The notes under the pieces were generated by a model. That model was not told where the DNA came from and did not search any database. It was given only the letters and a program-made list of their open reading frames with translations. A DNA stretch of 64,000 nt from the NCBI RefSeq assembly GCF_008274785.1, contig NZ_VTPU01000004.1:62001-126000 (forward strand), in the 5' to 3' direction. Every line of letters begins with the position of its first letter. The first letter of the stretch is position 1. This DNA comes from Halomonas eurihalina (lineage in GTDB: Bacteria; Pseudomonadota; Gammaproteobacteria; Pseudomonadales; Halomonadaceae). The translations under genes and the position numbers were made by a program. Positions 18,831 through 25,657 of the stretch are shown in pieces.

Positions 18831-19535
18831 ATGAACGCTATCATCAACCTTGCCTTGAGCTTTCCGCTGATCGTTTTTACGGTGCTGCTGGCGCTGGTGG
18901 CGGTATATTGGTTGCTGGTGCTGGTGCGCCTGGCACCCACCGAATTGTTCGAACATGACAGCCTCAAGAAGGATCATCTGGCCAGTACCATGGTGTCACT
19001 GGGGTTTGCCGGTGTACCCGTCTCGGTGGCCTTGAGCCTGCTGGTCGTGCTGGCCGGGGCCTTGAGCCTGGCGGTCGAGTTGCTGGTGCTCAGATGGGTG
19101 CCGCTGGGCATCTTCCGGGTACCGGTCGGTGTCGTGGTGCTATGGGCGTCGTTCGCTGTGGCGTCGCCGCTGACAGCGGGGCTGTGCCGGCGGCTGCATT
19201 GCCGGCTGCATCGTCATCCCGGCCTCTCCCGGCGTTGCCTGCTCGGCGAACGGGTCCGGGTCACCGGGGTCGATGACGACGGTCGTGCCCGCGCCGTGAT
19301 GGAGGATGACGAGGCTCGAGAGGTCCAACTGTTGGGCAAGGCGGGCAACCAGCCCGCCTCCGGTGATGTGCGAATCCTGGTCAAGTATCTTCCGGATATC
19401 AATGCCTATCGTTCGGTACTCGAGCAGGACTATCTGGATGCTCGCACGCGACTGGTGCGGCTGCATCTGGTCGGTCACCACGAGGCATCGGAGCCGCAGC
19501 GGCATGGCCACAACGGTTCGACGCCGTCAGCCTGA
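18831..19535 (+). CDS. Membrane protein with C-terminal OB-like domain (YqiJ/NfeD-like)
   Basis: A 234-aa protein. Residues 1-25 form one hydrophobic helix and residues 50-105 two or three more; a soluble C-terminal part (about 140-220) has a beta-rich stretch RVRVTGVDDDGRARAVMEDD that resembles NfeD/YqiJ OB-fold domains. A role in membrane microdomain organisation is known for such proteins, but this is a distant resemblance. GGAGGAGACGCC precedes the ATG at 18831. Its last nine bases overlap the end of the convergent acrR-like gene. Confidence 0.65.
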   Translation: MNAIINLALSFPLIVFTVLLALVAVYWLLVLVRLAPTELFEHDSLKKDHLASTMVSLGFAGVPVSVALSLLVVLAGALSLAVELLVLRWVPLGIFRVPVGVVVLWASFAVASPLTAGLCRRLHCRLHRHPGLSRRCLLGERVRVTGVDDDGRARAVMEDDEAREVQLLGKAGNQPASGDVRILVKYLPDINAYRSVLEQDYLDARTRLVRLHLVGHHEASEPQRHGHNGSTPSA

Positions 19536-20147
19536 TGCGCTGTCTCGCTCGAACAGTCGAAGCTGGGTATCGACCAGTTGGGTGCCGCGTTCGTAGAGGG
19601 AGAAAGCCTCGGTATCGCGCAGCCAGTCATGGAAGAGGCCACTGAGGGTCGACTGAAGAAGTGTGGTGGCCACTTCCGGGTCGAGGTCCTGGCGTAGCAG
19701 CCCCTGATCTCGAGCCTGGGTGAGATAGATCAGTAAGGCGTCCAGGCATTCGCTGGCCATCTCGCTTTCCATGGCACGGGGATCGATATCGCTGAAGAAC
19801 TCGCAACGGTGGAGCAGGGTGGCATGCACGCGCCGATGGCGGGGCTGCTCCAGGCGACGGAACCCGAGCTGACACCCCAGACGGATCGCTTCCAGCGGTG
19901 AGGCATCGCTGGGAGCGGTTTCTGCAACGAGTTCCTCGAACGGCATCCGTACCCTGTCGAGCATGGCACGGAACAGATCGGCCTTGTTGCGAAAATGCCA
20001 GTAGACAGCCCCGCGTGTCATGCCGGCGTGGCGGGCGATCTGTTCCAGCGAGGTGCAGGCGACACCTTTTTCGAAAAAGACTTCTTCGGCGGCGTCCAGC
20101 AATACTTCTCGCGTTGCTTCGGCTTCGGCCTTGGTGCGTCTGGCCAT
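19527..20147 (-). CDS. acrR: TetR-family repressor, AcrR/TtgR-like
   Basis: A 206-aa TetR regulator. The helix-turn-helix reads LEQIARHAGMTRGAVYWHFRNKADLFRAML (about residues 30-60), a close match to AcrR/TtgR/MtrR. The C-terminal ligand domain begins LEAIRLGCQLGFRRL. It should repress the efflux genes and be released by pump substrates. The gene is separated from acrAB by one unrelated gene, but a copy of the operator box seen before acrA lies upstream of this gene, at 20206. The start at 20147 (MARRTKAEAE) is the family start; codons further upstream are probably untranslated. Confidence 0.9.
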   Translation of the reverse strand: MARRTKAEAEATREVLLDAAEEVFFEKGVACTSLEQIARHAGMTRGAVYWHFRNKADLFRAMLDRVRMPFEELVAETAPSDASPLEAIRLGCQLGFRRLEQPRHRRVHATLLHRCEFFSDIDPRAMESEMASECLDALLIYLTQARDQGLLRQDLDPEVATTLLQSTLSGLFHDWLRDTEAFSLYERGTQLVDTQLRLFERDSASG

Positions 20148-20205
20148 GGGGGAACTCGACTCCGAATAGTGCGTGAGACCCATTCTACCCGAGGACGATG
20201 GTTTT

Positions 20206-20223
20206 TACATTCGTTGGTGTATG
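20206..20223. promoter_or_regulatory. AcrR-type operator before acrR itself
   Basis: TACATTCGTTGGTGTATG matches the box TACATTC-N5-TGTATG of the acrA operator at all 13 specified positions. It lies 59 bases upstream of the acrR-like start, as expected for autoregulation, and in the promoter region shared with the divergent gene at 20305. Confidence 0.6.
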
Positions 20224-20304
20224 GTTATTGTCATGACTCGTCCTTTATCTCCAGTAGGGGTATAAGACGAGGCAGGAATCTTCTCCGCTAGACAGCAAGG
20301 ATAG

Positions 20305-21339
20305 ATGATGGCGCGTGCTCCCTTCGAACTGGCCGAGATGCGTGTGGCGCCAGGGACCCGGCAACAAATCGATGTCCCCATGGCCAGGCTCTACACCCAT
20401 GCTCCTCTGCATATTCCTGTGGAGATCGTGCATGGACGGCATCCGGGGCCGGTGTTGCTGGTGTGTGGTGGTATTCATGGCGATGAAATCAATGGCGTGG
20501 AGATCGTTCGCCGACTGCTGCATTCGCGGCAGTTGGCGCGCTTGCGTGGCACCCTGATTGCCATTCCCATCGTCAATGTGTTCGGTTTCGTGCAGCACAG
20601 CCGATACCTGCCGGACAGGCGTGACCTGAATCGGTGCTTTCCAGGTAGCGAAGCGGGGTCGCTGGGAGGCCGGATGGCGGCGTTGTTCCGCGAGCAGATC
20701 GTCGATCAGGCGAGTCATATCATCGATCTGCACACTGGCGCCCTCCACCGTACCAATTTGCCGCAGATCCGCGCGAAGTTGACGTCGTGTGACGAGACCG
20801 AGCGCATGGCCAGTGCCTTCGGGGCGCCGGTTATTCTCAATTCGGAATTGCGTGACGGCAGTTTGCGTCATTATGCGCAGAGCCGCGGCATACCCGTGCT
20901 GACCTATGAGGCCGGTGAGGCGCTGCGCTTTGACGAATGGGCGATCACTCCCGGTGTACGGGGTGTGTTGAGGGTGATGCGGCGTCTCGGCATGCTGCGT
21001 GGAGAGCACCGACGCCGAACGCCGCCGGCGGCGGAACGTGCGACAGGCTCGAGCTGGGCGAGGGCTCCGATTGACGGCATCCTGCGCCCCCAGGTGCGCC
21101 TTGGTGCGAGGGTGGCCAAGGGCGAGCGGTTGGGACGCGTCGCGGATCCTTTCGGCAATGCCGAGGGCGAGGTGTTGTCGATGGCCGATGGCATCGTCAT
21201 CGGCATGGGGCGGCTGCCGCTGGTCAATGAGGGCGAGGCGTTGTTTCATATCGCGCGCTTCGATGTCATCGAGGAAGCCGAGAATGCCGTGGAGACCTTT
21301 CAGTCGAGCCTGGAACCGCCACCCGACCCGCTCTACTGA
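20305..21339 (+). CDS. Succinylglutamate desuccinylase/aspartoacylase family protein
   Basis: A 344-aa zinc-dependent deacylase of the AstE/AspA group. The first zinc ligands lie in GGIHGDEINGVE (H58, E61) and the third in IIDLHTGALH (near 147). A C-terminal lipoyl-like beta domain begins near APIDGILRPQVRLGARVAKGE, as in the stand-alone members of this family. The true substrate is unknown. AAGGA precedes the start. It is convergent with dusA, and a perfect hairpin lies between the two stop codons. Confidence 0.85.
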   Translation: MMARAPFELAEMRVAPGTRQQIDVPMARLYTHAPLHIPVEIVHGRHPGPVLLVCGGIHGDEINGVEIVRRLLHSRQLARLRGTLIAIPIVNVFGFVQHSRYLPDRRDLNRCFPGSEAGSLGGRMAALFREQIVDQASHIIDLHTGALHRTNLPQIRAKLTSCDETERMASAFGAPVILNSELRDGSLRHYAQSRGIPVLTYEAGEALRFDEWAITPGVRGVLRVMRRLGMLRGEHRRRTPPAAERATGSSWARAPIDGILRPQVRLGARVAKGERLGRVADPFGNAEGEVLSMADGIVIGMGRLPLVNEGEALFHIARFDVIEEAENAVETFQSSLEPPPDPLY

Positions 21340-21346
21340 ATCAACG

Positions 21347-21372
21347 GATCAGCCTGCCAGGGCAGGCTGATC
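21347..21372. terminator. Hairpin between convergent genes
   Basis: GATCAGCCTGCC (21347-21358) and GGCAGGCTGATC (21361-21372) are perfectly complementary. The stem covers the last codons of dusA. Neither side has a clean T-run, so a two-way terminator is likely but not certain. Confidence 0.5.
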
Positions 21373-22359
21373 TTCTGCCACTAGTCCCAATGCATCATCG
21401 AAGACAGCCAGGCCGGCGCCGTCACGGTGGGCATTCTCGGACAGGTGGCGACGGAAGCGGCGGCCACCCGGACAGCCCTGGAACAGGCCCAGCAAGTGGC
21501 GAGTGAGGTGGTTGAGCCGGGCACCTTCCTCGAGCCGTTGGGCAATATAGGGGCGCAGGGTGCGTGCTGCTGAATGGCGATCCTCCGCCGGGTCCGGCTC
21601 GCCATACAGGCGAGAATCCACCGACGCCAGTAGCCAAGGGTTCTGATAGGCTTCGCGGCCGACCATCACGCTGTCGACGTGGGCAAGTTGCGCCTGGCAA
21701 TCCTCCAGGGTCTTGAGGCCGCCATTGAGCCCGATGTGCAGTTCGGGGTGTTGAGCCTTCAGGCGGTGGATGCGTGGGTAGTTGAGCGGAGGAACGTCAC
21801 GGTTCTGCTTGGGCGAGAGTCCTTCCAGCCAGGCCTTGCGCGCATGCACGATAAAGGTGCTGCAGCCAGCATCGGCGACGCGTTGGATAAAGTGCGCGAG
21901 GTCAGCGTCTTCATCCTGGTCGTCGATGCCGATACGGCACTTGACGGTCACCGGGATCGATACGGCTGCCTGCATCGACTTGACTGCCGTGGCGACCTTG
22001 TCGGGGTAGGCCATCAGGCAGGCGCCGATCAGGTTATTCTGCACGCGGTCGCTGGGACAGCCTACATTGAGGTTGACCTCGTCATAGCCCCACGCCTCGG
22101 CAATGGCGGCGCACTCGGCGAGCTCGTCGGCGTCGCTGCCGCCCAGTTGCAGGGCCAATGGATGCTCGACAGTGTCATAACCCAGAAAGCGCTCGCGCGG
22201 CGATCCGTGCAGGATGGCGCCGGTCGTGACCATTTCTGTATATAGGAGGGCGCACCGCGTCAGCGTTCGCGCGAAGGCGCGGTAATCGCGGGTTGTCCAG
22301 TCCATCATGGGTGCCACAGAAAACCGACGAGCCCCATCTGCGGCGTTATTCATCGACAT
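21349..22359 (-). CDS. dusA: tRNA-dihydrouridine synthase A
   Basis: A 336-aa FMN-dependent tRNA-dihydrouridine synthase. The N-terminus reads RRFSVAPMMDWTTRDYR, the active-site cysteine lies in NVGCPSDRVQ (near 101), and the FMN-binding end has LNGGLKTLEDC and MVGREAYQNPW. DusA reduces uridines 20 and 20a of the tRNA D-loop. The 5' end faces a phage integrase 140 bases away. Because dusA 5' ends are known insertion sites of integrative elements, the first codons and the promoter may now be supplied by the prophage. Confidence 0.92.
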   Translation of the reverse strand: MSMNNAADGARRFSVAPMMDWTTRDYRAFARTLTRCALLYTEMVTTGAILHGSPRERFLGYDTVEHPLALQLGGSDADELAECAAIAEAWGYDEVNLNVGCPSDRVQNNLIGACLMAYPDKVATAVKSMQAAVSIPVTVKCRIGIDDQDEDADLAHFIQRVADAGCSTFIVHARKAWLEGLSPKQNRDVPPLNYPRIHRLKAQHPELHIGLNGGLKTLEDCQAQLAHVDSVMVGREAYQNPWLLASVDSRLYGEPDPAEDRHSAARTLRPYIAQRLEEGARLNHLTRHLLGLFQGCPGGRRFRRHLSENAHRDGAGLAVFDDALGLVAEDQPALAG

Positions 22360-22433
22360 ATCAGCTAGTTATCCTTCGTGCCGGTGTTCGTCCGATCACG
22401 TTTAATACCCTCTAATACCGCCCAAAACCGACC
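22254..22433. other. Probable left attachment region of the prophage (dusA 5' end)
   Basis: dusA-targeting elements recombine inside the 5' part of dusA. Here the stretch coding for the conserved APMMDW region (22254-22330) and the leader up to the integrase must contain the left junction. The exact core cannot be set without the right junction, which is outside the window. Two TAATACC direct repeats lie at about 22403-22420 and could be integrase arm sites. Confidence 0.45.
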
Positions 22434-22499
22434 TTGGTGTACCATGAGTGTACCAAATTTCCATTCGAGCCTGATTTTGGCAGGAGCATGGTACACCAA
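22434..22499. repeat. 13-bp inverted repeat flanking the integrase start
   Basis: TTGGTGTACCATG (22434-22446) and CATGGTACACCAA (22487-22499) are perfect inverted copies 40 bases apart. The second overlaps the first base of the integrase ATG. A third partial copy (AGTGTACCAAA) lies at 22447-22457. These could be recombinase arm sites or an operator that controls int. Confidence 0.6.
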
Positions 22500-23530
22500 T
22501 GGCAACATTCCAAAAGCGGGGCGACAGTTGGCGCGCTATTGTACGAAAGAAAGGCCATCCGGCACAGAGCAAGACCTTCTCCACCAAGAGTAGAGCAAAG
22601 GCATGGGCCAAGAGCATCGAGAGTGACATCGAAGAGGCTGTGTCCGGTGGCAACACAAGCTTGGGTAGCTTCACGCTCGGCGAGCTGCTCGACCTGCATA
22701 TGGTACACCTCGACCGGATCTCAAGCCGTGGCCGAAAGAATCTGGCCGGTGACCGCACCCTGCGAAAAGGCCTGGGCGAAGAAACGCTGCTGTCAGAGCT
22801 GAGCTACGCCAAGCTGGCCGATTTCTGTACCAGTCGGATCGAAGTGGATGGCGTTAGCGCTGCGACCGTGAAGTCGGACATCATGCACCTGTCCGGAGCG
22901 ATCACCACCGGCACCGTGGAGGCTGAGCTGCCAACGACACTCAAGCAGACGATGACAACCTGGCGGGAAGGGCTGCGTCGGGCTGGGTTGATCGGGTCGC
23001 CGCAGAGCCGCGACCGCCGACCGACCGACAAGGAACTCGGTGATCTGCTGACGCACACGAAGCATAACAAGGCGCTGCGCCGTATCCGGTACAACGACCT
23101 AATCCGGTTCGCAGTGGCTTCATGCATGCGGCTCGACGAGATATGCAGTTTGCGATGGGAGGATGTGAATTACGAGGCAGGGACGGTAATCATCCGTCTA
23201 AGGAAGCACCCCCGGCAGAAGACTGACCAGGAGGTGCCTTTGATGGGGGAGAGCCAGGCAATCTTGGAAGGGCAGCCGCGCACCGATGATCGGATCTTTC
23301 CATATGGAAGTGAATCGGTATCGAACGGCTTTCGCCGCATCTGCCGTCACCTCGAGATCGACGACCTGCATTTTCACGACCTGCGTCATGAAGGTATCAG
23401 CCGACTGTTCGAGCGCGGCTACCAAATACAGGAGGTCGCCCTGGTGTCCGGGCATAAGGACTGGGGCAGCTTGCGGCGGTACGTAAACTTGAAGGCGGGG
23501 GATCTTGCGAGGAAAGACCGCGACCGCTAG
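22499..23530 (+). CDS. int: Tyrosine-type phage integrase
   Basis: A 343-aa tyrosine recombinase. The N-terminal arm-binding domain begins MATFQKRGDSWRAIVRKKG, a SAM-like core-binding domain spans about 60-155, and the catalytic domain carries R211 (CMRLDEI), H293 and R296 (HDLRHEG), H319 (SGHKDW) and the nucleophile Y328. It inserts and excises the element, presumably at dusA. The stop overlaps the convergent PrtN-like gene by four bases. Confidence 0.93.
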   Translation: MATFQKRGDSWRAIVRKKGHPAQSKTFSTKSRAKAWAKSIESDIEEAVSGGNTSLGSFTLGELLDLHMVHLDRISSRGRKNLAGDRTLRKGLGEETLLSELSYAKLADFCTSRIEVDGVSAATVKSDIMHLSGAITTGTVEAELPTTLKQTMTTWREGLRRAGLIGSPQSRDRRPTDKELGDLLTHTKHNKALRRIRYNDLIRFAVASCMRLDEICSLRWEDVNYEAGTVIIRLRKHPRQKTDQEVPLMGESQAILEGQPRTDDRIFPYGSESVSNGFRRICRHLEIDDLHFHDLRHEGISRLFERGYQIQEVALVSGHKDWGSLRRYVNLKAGDLARKDRDR

Positions 23531-23745
23531 GCCGCGGCGTCACGCTGGGCATCGATGTAGGCTGCTGCATCTGCGACATGCACCATGGGATCACGGCCCG
23601 TGCGCGTGAGCGGTACCGGAAACGTGCCGGCAGAAATGCGGTTGCGAGCGGTCTGCAGTTCAATGCCCATGATGTCCTTGGCGAACACCTTGAGCGGGAT
23701 TAGCACTTGCTCGTATTTGGCGAGAAGTAAAAGCTCTGTCTTCAT
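23527..23745 (-). CDS. PrtN-family small DNA-binding protein (possible excisionase)
   Basis: A 72-aa protein that begins MKTELLLLAKYEQVLIPLK, the signature of the pyocin activator PrtN family, and continues with a helix-turn-helix-like IMGIELQTARNRISAGTFPVP. PrtN activates pyocin genes, but small PrtN-like proteins beside an integrase could equally serve as the recombination directionality factor. That reading comes from position only. The start at 23745 is preceded by GGAGGG, which itself directly follows a terminator hairpin and T-run. Confidence 0.75.
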   Translation of the reverse strand: MKTELLLLAKYEQVLIPLKVFAKDIMGIELQTARNRISAGTFPVPLTRTGRDPMVHVADAAAYIDAQRDAAA

Positions 23746-23755
23746 ATCGCCCTCC

Positions 23756-23782
23756 AAAAAATTAACCGCCTCGCGGGCGGTT
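23756..23782 (-). terminator. Terminator-like hairpin directly upstream of the PrtN-like gene
   Basis: On the minus strand AACCGCC, a 5-nt loop and GGCGGTT (23764-23782) are followed by AATTTTTT and then at once by the GGAGGG ribosome binding site. It would stop most leftward transcripts before the PrtN-like gene unless they are antiterminated. Confidence 0.75.
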
Positions 23783-23830
23783 GTTATCGTGCGATCCATT
23801 CCGATTCATCGCTGTATCAGCAGTGGTCGG

Positions 23831-24106
23831 TCATGACGCTCTCCTATAGCTGGGTAGCCCGGCCAATCGCCCGACTCCCTCGATGTATCCCTTACGCAAC
23901 CAATCCCGAATCGTCGCCTCGGCCAGCGTGGCCGCGTGACGCTCGGCTCGACCGCCTCGGCTGGCAATGCAGCAGCTCAGGTCGGGCATCGTGAACGGCA
24001 TCGGCAGCCGCCAGCGCAGCATCTCGAGCTGATAGCGCGTATTGAGCCGGGCGCGGCAGCCCGGTGGCTGGACCGGGACGAGGCTCGGCTTGAATGATGT
24101 GGTCAT
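23831..24106 (-). CDS. Small hypothetical phage protein (91 aa)
   Basis: Not recognised. The 91-aa product is basic, with RARLNTRYQLEMLRWRLPMP in its first half and a possible helix-turn-helix-like end (LAEATIRDWLRKGYIEGVGR), which would suit a small DNA-binding protein. GGAGGCTGC precedes the ATG. It lies in the leftward early region between the PrtN-like gene and another small gene. Confidence 0.6.
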   Translation of the reverse strand: MTTSFKPSLVPVQPPGCRARLNTRYQLEMLRWRLPMPFTMPDLSCCIASRGGRAERHAATLAEATIRDWLRKGYIEGVGRLAGLPSYRRAS

Positions 24107-24121
24107 GCAGCCTCCATGAAG

Positions 24122-24143
24122 AAGGTCGCCATTGAGCGACCTT
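24122..24143 (-). terminator. Hairpin upstream of the 91-aa gene
   Basis: AAGGTCGC (24122-24129) and GCGACCTT (24136-24143) form a perfect 8-bp stem. On the minus strand it is followed by CTTC rather than a true T-run, so its strength as a terminator is doubtful. It lies about 15 bases before the start codon. Confidence 0.4.
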
Positions 24144-24324
24144 TCGTGGTACTTTGTAGTTGAGTTGCCTTATGCAAGCGTCAAGCTGTGTAAGCGTTTT
24201 GGGTTCGAATCCCGAGCCAGTGCTGCTGTTCTGCGTCGCCCTGTCTCTCGTTGGTTGCTACATCAAGAACGTACTTACGAGGACATCGGATCTAGGCCGA
24301 AAACCTGGAAAGGAGGGTGACAAT

Positions 24325-24429
24325 ATGGGAAAACTGAAGAACCACGCTAAACTGCTCTGTGCATCAATATCTGAGTCAGTGGCGGCGCATTCAGTAGCAT
24401 TGGCCCCATCGGTGTGGGCGTTTGCATAA
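24325..24429 (+). CDS. Possible 34-aa peptide gene with a strong ribosome binding site
   Basis: An ATG at 24325 follows AAAGGAGGGTGACAAT, an almost ideal Shine-Dalgarno and spacing. The reading frame gives a 34-aa peptide with a Lys-rich start (MGKLKNHAKLL) and a hydrophobic Ser/Ala-rich rest. No family is recognised. A small membrane-active peptide or a leader peptide are both possible. The surrounding stretch 24144-24452 holds no other convincing gene. Confidence 0.4.
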   Translation: MGKLKNHAKLLCASISESVAAHSVALAPSVWAFA

Positions 24430-24452
24430 GACAACTCTCCTCTTCTTATATG

Positions 24453-24474
24453 AAAAGCCGCCTCAGTAGGCGGC
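24453..24474 (-). terminator. Leftward terminator
   Basis: On the minus strand GCCGCC, a 6-nt loop and GGCGGC (24457-24474) are followed by TTTT. The hairpin overlaps the stop codon of the 76-aa gene at 24463-24693. Confidence 0.6.
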
Positions 24475-24693
24475 CCGGCGTAGTTGGTAGCAGGTCGCGC
24501 GATCACCGAGCAGGTCGGTGCCAGCTGGCTCGATCTCGTCCCGGGACGCAAGCGACTGAATGGTCCGCGCATGGACCGGCGTACCATCCAGAAGCCTCCA
24601 CCCAGAAGCCTCCACCCCCCCCATCACGAAATGGACCTTCTGGCCTCGCTGCATCGACTGGAGCAGGTGCTCCTGCGGCTTGGTGTGGGTCAT
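24463..24693 (-). CDS. Small hypothetical phage protein (76 aa)
   Basis: Not recognised. It begins MTHTKPQEHLLQSMQRGQKV after a GGGAG ribosome binding site at normal spacing. The coding strand contains a short tandem duplication (two copies of a 14-base CCAGAAGCCTCCAC unit on the plus strand, about 24590-24617) next to an eight-C run, which may reflect slippage. It is a single-gene unit between two terminator-like hairpins. Confidence 0.55.
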   Translation of the reverse strand: MTHTKPQEHLLQSMQRGQKVHFVMGGVEASGWRLLDGTPVHARTIQSLASRDEIEPAGTDLLGDRATCYQLRRAAY

Positions 24694-24706
24694 GGCGATC
24701 TCCCAT

Positions 24707-24731
24707 AAAAAAGGCCACCGGGTGGTGGCCT
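24707..24731 (-). terminator. Terminator-like hairpin upstream of the 76-aa gene
   Basis: On the minus strand AGGCCACC, loop ACCC and GGTGGCCT (24712-24731) are followed by five further T residues and then by the GGGAG ribosome binding site of the 76-aa gene. It is the same layout as before the PrtN-like gene. Confidence 0.75.
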
Positions 24732-24747
24732 GCTCTAGGTGACTGTT

Positions 24748-24766
24748 GGACGGGAATTTCCCGTCC
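24748..24766. promoter_or_regulatory. Operator-like palindrome
   Basis: GGACGGGAA and TTCCCGTCC form a perfect 9-bp inverted repeat with a single base between them. With no real loop it is more likely a protein-binding site than a terminator. It lies 40 bases before the gene at 24806. Confidence 0.5.
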
Positions 24767-24805
24767 GGCTAGTGTTAGGGGGCCTGCCAACGTGAGGGCT
24801 ATGCC

Positions 24806-25096
24806 ATGAACGTGATCACGGAAGTTAAACCGGTCTCACTGCAAGAATTCGACGCGATGAACTTGGATGGCTTCAATATCATCAACGCAGCCCAGGACGA
24901 CGGACCTGTTGCTGAAGGTGATGATGTCTATCGCACCATTGATCTGTGGACTGATCGTAGCGCGGCCGAAATGGTGTCCTTGGGGCATTTTGGAAAGGGT
25001 GAGTCTATTCGGGTGCTACAAATCAATGTGCCCGACATAGCTGACGAGGAAGCGATTGAGCGCCTGAGGCAGAAAGTATCCGCCAGGATGGCTTAG
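24806..25096 (+). CDS. Hypothetical protein (96 aa)
   Basis: Not recognised. It is an acidic, soluble 96-aa protein beginning MNVITEVKPVSLQEFDAMNLDGFN, on the plus strand within a leftward region. The palindrome at 24748 lies just upstream and suggests its own regulated promoter. A start five bases earlier is out of frame. Cargo or a small regulator are both possible. Confidence 0.55.
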   Translation: MNVITEVKPVSLQEFDAMNLDGFNIINAAQDDGPVAEGDDVYRTIDLWTDRSAAEMVSLGHFGKGESIRVLQINVPDIADEEAIERLRQKVSARMA

Positions 25097-25305
25097 ACCT
25101 CACCTAGCCGCTTCACCCGCTGCCGCACTCCCCGCTTGGCGGTGGCCCGCTGGTGTCGGTCACGCTACGGCAGTGGTAGCCTTCACGCATGGCGTGAGGT
25201 GCAGAACATGGCTTTCCATAACCCTGACCCGAAAATGCGTGAGATAGAGCAGCGCAATGCCGAAGCTGTATCGCGCGATAGGCCGCGCCCTCCGAAAAGT
25301 GGGTA

Positions 25306-25548
25306 TCAGGGTGCGCTCGATTCTTCCAGGTGCTCGACCTCAAGGTCGGGCATGTCGAGCACCGTGCCCGGGGTGCCGGAAAGCCGTCCGAAGTCGGCGA
25401 TAGCCGCAGGGTCAGAGTCAACGCCGCCGATGCAGTGGAATTGTGCGTCCATGGCGCCCATTCGGGCGTGGCCATGGTTGAAGCCAGCTGCTCCGCCATC
25501 CAGACCACAGAACAAGTGAAAGTGGCGGATCTCGTTATGTTCTTTCAT
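25306..25548 (-). pseudogene. N-terminal fragment of a phage DNA cytosine methyltransferase
   Basis: The 80-residue product begins with HFHLFCGLDGGAAGFNHGHA and continues CIGGVDSDPAAIADFGRLSG. This is the SAM-binding start of a 5-methylcytosine methyltransferase, with the FCGLGG motif I as FCGLDGG and the GVDSDP motif II. Reading stops at 25306, long before the catalytic PCQ loop, which is not found downstream in any frame. The rest was evidently lost, so this is a remnant. The gap 25097-25305 holds no other convincing gene, though a short frame from 25208 (MAFHNPDPKM) has a GAGGTG site. Confidence 0.6.
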
Positions 25549-25657
25549 GGTGTATCCTATTAACCAAGCATCCCTGGGGGTAGGGAGGACGTTCGGAAAG
25601 TTATATTTCGGGTTTGGTTTGTAGTTATTGGTATCCAGATGAGTGTGTCGAGGGGTT

